From an uncultured Gemmatimonadota bacterium (GTDB taxonomy: Bacteria; Gemmatimonadota; Gemmatimonadetes; Gemmatimonadales; Gemmatimonadaceae): a DNA stretch of 5,748 bases. Within the stretch, counting starts at the first letter, position 1. The number at the start of each line of letters is the position of its first letter. The DNA is taken from NCBI GenBank assembly GCA_946479995.1, contig CAMLIU010000119.1:1-5748 (forward strand), read 5' to 3'. Shown here piece by piece: positions 1-5,748 of this stretch. A program made the position numbers and the translations under genes. Under the pieces are notes generated by a model that was given only the letters and a program-made list of their open reading frames with translations, was not told where the DNA came from and did no database searches.

Positions 1-94
1 CCAGCCCAGGCGGGGTACCCGACACGGAGCCGTACGAAAAGAGGAGCCCTGCCGACGTCGTCCCGCGAGGTGACAGCTTAGCTTTCGCGGCATC
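1..94. other. Upstream flank, no assignable gene
   Basis: No gene can be named here. Two + strand frames stay open into this stretch from the window edge (one ends at a TAG at 79-81, one runs to a TGA near 123), so it could hold the last codons of an upstream gene, but neither short peptide is recognisable. A purine-rich AAAAGAGGAG at 37-46 resembles a ribosome binding site but has no ATG, GTG or TTG at a suitable distance. A TAnnnT hexamer (TAGCTT, 79-84) lies 10 bases before the next gene, without a convincing -35 box. The rplU-rpmA pair that often precedes obgE in other bacteria is not visible. Confidence 0.4.
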
Positions 95-2691
<2,597 letters not shown>

Positions 2692-2710
2692 CATGTGCGA
2701 TATTTGACGT

Positions 2711-3832
2711 GTGCCTCCCGTCCGCCACGTCTACGTCCACGTCCCCTTCTGCGCGCGCCGCTGCTCGTACTGCGACTTCTCCATCGCCGTGCGTCGTGAG
2801 GTGCCCGTCGAGGACTATCTGACGTCGCTGGAGACCGAGCTCCTCCTCCGGTTCGGCGACGTGGAGCCGACCGAGGTGGACACGATCTACTTCGGCGGCG
2901 GGACTCCCTCGCGCCTCGGTGGCGAGGGGCTCGCGCGCGCCCTCGAGCTCGTGCGGCGACGGTTCATCCCCGCGCCGGGCGCGGAGATCACCGCCGAGGC
3001 GAATCCGGACGACATGTCGCCTGAGGCGCTGCATGCATGGCGCGGGGCGGGGATCAACCGCCTGTCGATCGGCTCGCAGAGCTTCGACGATCGGGTGCTC
3101 GCGTGGATGCACCGCAACCACGACGCATCCGCCATCGAGCGGGCGGTCCTCGCGGCGCGCGATGCCGGCTTCGCGAACCTCTCGCTCGACCTGATCTTCG
3201 CGCTCCCCGAAGCGCTCCAGCGCGACTTCGAGCGCGACGTGGAGCGTGTGCTCGGCCTCGAGCCCGACCACGTGTCGCTCTACGGCCTCACCGTCGAGCC
3301 GGCCACGCCACTCGGCCGCTGGGTGGCCCAGGGAAAGGAGCACGAGCAACCCGAGGAAGGCTATGAGCGCGAGTATCTCGCCGCGCATCGCCTCCTCACC
3401 GGCGCCGGCTTCGAGCACTACGAGGTCTCCAACTACGGGAGGCCGGGGCGACGGGCCGTGCACAACTCGGCGTACTGGGCGGCCGTCCCGTACGTCGGAC
3501 TCGGCCCTTCCGCGCACGAGTTCGACGGCGCCGAGCGGCGCTGGAACGCTCGTGCGTACGCTGATTGGCGCCGCCTCCTGGCGCAGGGCTCCGACCCGCA
3601 GGAAGGCAGCGAGATACTCACGGCCGAGAACCGCATCGCCGAGGAGGTGTATCTCGGATTGCGCTCCGACCATGGGCTCGCCATCGCGCCCGGGGAGCGG
3701 CGTTTCGTGCAGCCATGGATCGACGCCGGATGGGTCACGCTCGACCAGGGCGGCGTCCTCCGCTGCACCGCCCACGGCTGGCTCCGGCTCGACTCCCTCG
3801 CCGCCGCCTTGACCCATCATCGAAGTCGTTAG
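2711..3832 (+). CDS. hemW: Radical SAM heme chaperone HemW
   Basis: HemW is a HemN-related radical-SAM protein that carries heme to target proteins and is often misnamed coproporphyrinogen III oxidase. The 373-residue protein opens with VHVPFCARRCSYCDF: Cys14, Cys18 and Cys21 form the CxxxCxxC site for the 4Fe-4S cluster, and Asp22-Phe23 follow, as in HemW, rather than the GC that follows in true HemN. Other family motifs are YFGGGTPSRL (60-69), EANPDD (96-101), RLSIGSQSFDD (117-127), LSLDLIFALP (157-166), GLTVEPATPL (192-201) and HNSAYW (251-256), the HNxxYW motif tied to heme binding in HemW. A HemN C-terminal-like domain follows. GTG 2711 is the first possible start because an in-frame TGA sits at 2705-2707. 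No Shine-Dalgarno is seen; GATATT at 2699-2704, six bases before the GTG, could be a -10 element but lacks a -35. The gene lies between dprA (19 bases) and hrcA (13 bases). Confidence 0.95.
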   Translation: MPPVRHVYVHVPFCARRCSYCDFSIAVRREVPVEDYLTSLETELLLRFGDVEPTEVDTIYFGGGTPSRLGGEGLARALELVRRRFIPAPGAEITAEANPDDMSPEALHAWRGAGINRLSIGSQSFDDRVLAWMHRNHDASAIERAVLAARDAGFANLSLDLIFALPEALQRDFERDVERVLGLEPDHVSLYGLTVEPATPLGRWVAQGKEHEQPEEGYEREYLAAHRLLTGAGFEHYEVSNYGRPGRRAVHNSAYWAAVPYVGLGPSAHEFDGAERRWNARAYADWRRLLAQGSDPQEGSEILTAENRIAEEVYLGLRSDHGLAIAPGERRFVQPWIDAGWVTLDQGGVLRCTAHGWLRLDSLAAALTHHRSR

Positions 3833-3838
3833 TACATT
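3809..3838 (+). promoter_or_regulatory. Candidate sigma-70-type promoter for hrcA-dnaJ
   Basis: TTGACC (3809-3814, 5 of 6 to TTGACA) and TACATT (3833-3838, 4 of 6 to TATAAT, and a TAnnnT match) are separated by 18 bases. The -35 box and most of the spacer lie in the last codons of hemW; the hemW stop TAG is 3830-3832. Only seven bases separate the -10 from the hrcA ATG, so the predicted transcription start is at or within a base or two of the A at 3846, giving a leaderless mRNA. The stretch is visibly more AT-rich than its surroundings. No inverted repeat matching CIRCE (TTAGCACTC-N9-GAGTGCTAA) overlaps it. Confidence 0.5.
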
Positions 3839-3845
3839 TGCACTT

Positions 3846-4910
3846 ATGGCCACCGCAGACGAGCTCACGCCGCGCGAGCGCCGCGTCCTGGAGGCGGTGA
3901 TCCAGACCTACGTCCAGACCGCTGAGCCGGCTGGCTCGCGCGTCCTGGCCCGCCGCTTCGGGTTGGGGGTATCGCCGGCGACCATCCGGAACACGATGAG
4001 CGACCTCGAGGAGAAGGGGTTTCTCACCCATCCGCACACCTCGGCTGGCCGCGTACCGACCGACAAGGCGTACCGCCTGTACGTGGACTCGCTGCTGAGC
4101 GCCCCGGTGAGCGCGCTCGTGGTCGCCGAGCGCGACCGGCTCCGCGACGACATCGCCCGCAGCACCTCCACCATCGAGACGCTCCTGCGCCGCGCGGCCC
4201 AGAGCCTCGGTGTGCTGACGCAGGAGCTTGGCGTGGCGCTCGGTCCCCGGCTCGACGCGAGCGTGCTCCGCCGACTGGAGCTGCTGCGCGTCGGCAGCGA
4301 GCGCCTGCTGCTCGTGCTGACGCTCGACGGAGGGGTCGTGCGCACCGTGTTCGTGGAAGTGCGCGGCTCGCTCGCCGATTCGGCGGTGACGGAGGTGACG
4401 CGGGTGCTCAACGAACGGCTGGCCGGCCACTCGCTGCGCGAGCTGCGCGCGTCGGTCGCCGAGCGGCTGCGCGACAGCGCGACCCACTCGGACGCGGCCG
4501 AGCTGCTCAACGTGTTCGTGCAGGAAGGAGAGCAGCTGCTCGACGCTGCCCTCCCCGTGTCCGAGGCCAACGGCAGCGTGATCGTGGGGCAGGCAAGCGT
4601 GCTCGCCACGCAGCCGGAGTTCGGCGCGGCGGAAAGCATGCGTCGCCTGCTCACCCTCACCGAGGAGCCGTCCCGCCTCGCCGATGCGCTCCGTCGCAAG
4701 CATCGTGGCGACGAGAGGCCGGGGGTGTCCATCACCATCGGGGCCGAGCATGGCGATCCGCAGCTCGACCAGTTCACCGTGGTGACCGCCGAGTATCGTT
4801 CGGGTGCCCTCACGGGCGTCATCGGCGTCATCGGCCCGACGCGCATGCCGTACGACAAGGTGATCTCGCTGGTGCAGCACACCTCCCGATTGCTCAGCGA
4901 CCTGCTCTGA
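3846..4910 (+). CDS. hrcA: Heat-inducible transcription repressor HrcA
   Basis: HrcA represses chaperone operons by binding CIRCE operators and in other bacteria needs GroEL to stay active, so unfolded protein relieves repression. The 354-residue length is typical. The N-terminal winged helix-turn-helix (about 8-82) has TPRERRVLEAVIQTYVQT, EPAGSRVLARRF, SPATIRNTMSDLEEKGFL (43-60), PHTSAGRVPT (63-72) and YRLYVDSLL. A GAF-like dimerisation region follows, ending in the signature GVIGPTRMPYDKV (328-340). ATG 3846 gives the expected N-terminus; no Shine-Dalgarno precedes it, and a candidate promoter ends seven bases upstream. The next gene is dnaJ after 15 bases, with no grpE between. I see no CIRCE upstream of hrcA or dnaJ, so autoregulation is not supported here and the main target may be elsewhere, such as groESL (inference). 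Confidence 0.96.
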   Translation: MATADELTPRERRVLEAVIQTYVQTAEPAGSRVLARRFGLGVSPATIRNTMSDLEEKGFLTHPHTSAGRVPTDKAYRLYVDSLLSAPVSALVVAERDRLRDDIARSTSTIETLLRRAAQSLGVLTQELGVALGPRLDASVLRRLELLRVGSERLLLVLTLDGGVVRTVFVEVRGSLADSAVTEVTRVLNERLAGHSLRELRASVAERLRDSATHSDAAELLNVFVQEGEQLLDAALPVSEANGSVIVGQASVLATQPEFGAAESMRRLLTLTEEPSRLADALRRKHRGDERPGVSITIGAEHGDPQLDQFTVVTAEYRSGALTGVIGVIGPTRMPYDKVISLVQHTSRLLSDLL

Positions 4911-4925
4911 CGTCTTTCCCCCCAA

Positions 4926-5748
4926 ATGGCTGATTACTACGCGACGCTCGAGTGCGAGCGCACCGCTTCCGACGACGAGATCAAGAAGTCGTACCGCCGC
5001 CTGGCGATGGCGTACCATCCCGATCGCAACGGCGGCTCGAAGGAGGCCGAGGAGAAGTTCAAGGCCATCACCGAGGCGTACGACGTGCTGCGCGATCCGC
5101 AGAAGCGGGCGGCGTACGATCGCTACGGTGAGGCCGGTCTTCGTGGAGGCGGTGCCGGATTCCACCACGTGGACCTCTCCGAGGCGCTCAGCATCTTCAT
5201 GCGCGACTTCGGCGGCTTCTCCGGGCTGGGCGACCTGTTCGGCCAGCAGGGAGGCGCGAACCCGCGCACCGGCGCCGACGTCCGCATCAGCATGCCGCTC
5301 ACCCTGGCGGAAGTCGCGACCGGGGTGGAGAAGGAGGTCCGCCTCCGCGTGCTCGAGCCCTGCGACCGCTGCGACGGGAGCGGCGCCGAGCCGGGCTCGA
5401 AGGCGCATGCCTGCGCCACCTGCAACGGCCAGGGCGAAGTCCGCCGCGCGCAGCGCTCCTTCTTCGGCCAGTTCGTGACCGTCGCCCCCTGTCCCACCTG
5501 CAAGGGCGAGGGGCAGATCATCGAGTCGCCGTGCAGGAAGTGCCGTGGCGAAGGGCGCGTGCGCGGCGACAAGACGCTCAAGGTGCAGGTGCCGGCGGGC
5601 GTGGCCACCGGGCAGTACATGACGCTGCGCGGCGTGGGCAACGCGGGCACGCGCAACGGCGGCCGCGGCGACGTGCACGTGGTGTTCGAGGTGGCCGACG
5701 ATCCGCGCTTCGAGCGCGACGGCGAGGATCTCTACACCGAGGTGCTCG
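4926..5748 (+). CDS. dnaJ: Chaperone DnaJ (Hsp40), 3' end outside the window
   Basis: DnaJ binds unfolded proteins and stimulates DnaK ATPase in the cytoplasm. The first 274 residues are present and the frame is open to the window edge. The J domain (about 3-68) has KKSYRRLAMAYHPDRN with the HPD motif at 31-33 and ends in AAYDRYGEAGL. The zinc-binding region has all four CxxCxGxG repeats: Cys146/149, Cys163/166, Cys189/192 and Cys203/206. The first substrate-binding domain flanks it, and the second begins at about 215 with KTLKVQVPAGV. The full zinc region makes it a type I DnaJ, not CbpA. The linker between the J domain and domain I (about 70-118) has few Gly-Phe repeats and carries VDLSEALSIFMRDFGGF instead. 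ATG 4926 fits the conserved N-terminus. It follows hrcA by 15 bases, with a pyrimidine tract (TCTTTCCCCCC, 4913-4923) and no Shine-Dalgarno, so it is probably cotranscribed with hrcA. Confidence 0.96.
   Translation, partial: MADYYATLECERTASDDEIKKSYRRLAMAYHPDRNGGSKEAEEKFKAITEAYDVLRDPQKRAAYDRYGEAGLRGGGAGFHHVDLSEALSIFMRDFGGFSGLGDLFGQQGGANPRTGADVRISMPLTLAEVATGVEKEVRLRVLEPCDRCDGSGAEPGSKAHACATCNGQGEVRRAQRSFFGQFVTVAPCPTCKGEGQIIESPCRKCRGEGRVRGDKTLKVQVPAGVATGQYMTLRGVGNAGTRNGGRGDVHVVFEVADDPRFERDGEDLYTEVL

Noticed and set aside
3829..3846. TTAGTACAT before hrcA as half of a CIRCE operator
   Set aside because: It matches TTAGCACTC at only about 6 of 9 bases, and the position where GAGTGCTAA should follow reads TGGCCACC-type sequence; no inverted repeat is present.
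4950..4965. GAGTGCGAG early in dnaJ as a CIRCE right half
   Set aside because: It lies inside conserved dnaJ coding sequence and no TTAGCACTC-like left half lies nine bases upstream.
5371..5560. Repeated TGC-x6-TGC pattern as a DNA repeat
   Set aside because: It reflects the four CxxCxGxG zinc-binding motifs of DnaJ at the protein level, not a nucleotide repeat element.
3735..5678. Long open frame on the - strand (647 codons) opposite hrcA and dnaJ
   Set aside because: It mirrors the conserved + strand genes, is rich in Ala, Arg, His and Gly without recognisable domains, and has no start context of its own; treated as a GC-driven shadow.

Overview
The window is GC-rich, gene-dense bacterial DNA with every recognisable gene on the + strand. 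It reads as a housekeeping chromosomal segment. There is no sign of a mobile element, CRISPR array, rRNA, tRNA or phage gene. The G/C-ending codons, the gene order obgE-dprA-hemW-hrcA-dnaJ, and a DnaJ with an unusual short linker after its J domain together suggest a Gemmatimonadota-type bacterium. That assignment is recall and inference, not a database result.

Layout: (1) Bases 1-94 carry no gene I can name; they may be the tail of an upstream gene or a leader. (2) 95-736 encodes a carboxymuconolactone-decarboxylase (CMD) family protein with two CMD-like halves. (3) 737-833 is a 97-base gap with a possible hairpin, a weak -10-like hexamer, and three GTTCAc/t repeats at 11-base spacing that run into the obgE start. 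(4) 834-1853 obgE (ribosome-assembly GTPase). (5) 1834-2691 dprA (RecA loader/ssDNA-binding protein), starting inside obgE. (6) 2711-3832 hemW (radical-SAM heme chaperone). (7) 3846-4910 hrcA (heat-shock repressor), with a good promoter candidate placed so that transcription would begin at or next to the start codon. (8) 4926-5748 dnaJ (Hsp40), cut off by the window end.

obgE through dnaJ are packed with a 20-base overlap or 13-19-base gaps, so they probably form one operon with an internal promoter before hrcA. hrcA and dnaJ form a heat-shock pair without grpE between them and without a recognisable CIRCE operator. The other genes are ribosome, DNA-uptake/recombination and heme housekeeping functions whose linkage looks positional rather than a single pathway.

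The points most worth a second look are the absence of a Shine-Dalgarno sequence before all six starts, the likely leaderless hrcA transcript, an Asn-to-Ser change in the Obg G4 (NKxD) motif, a DprA without its N-terminal domain, and the 11-base repeat at the obgE start. I found no evidence of a new defence or mobile system.
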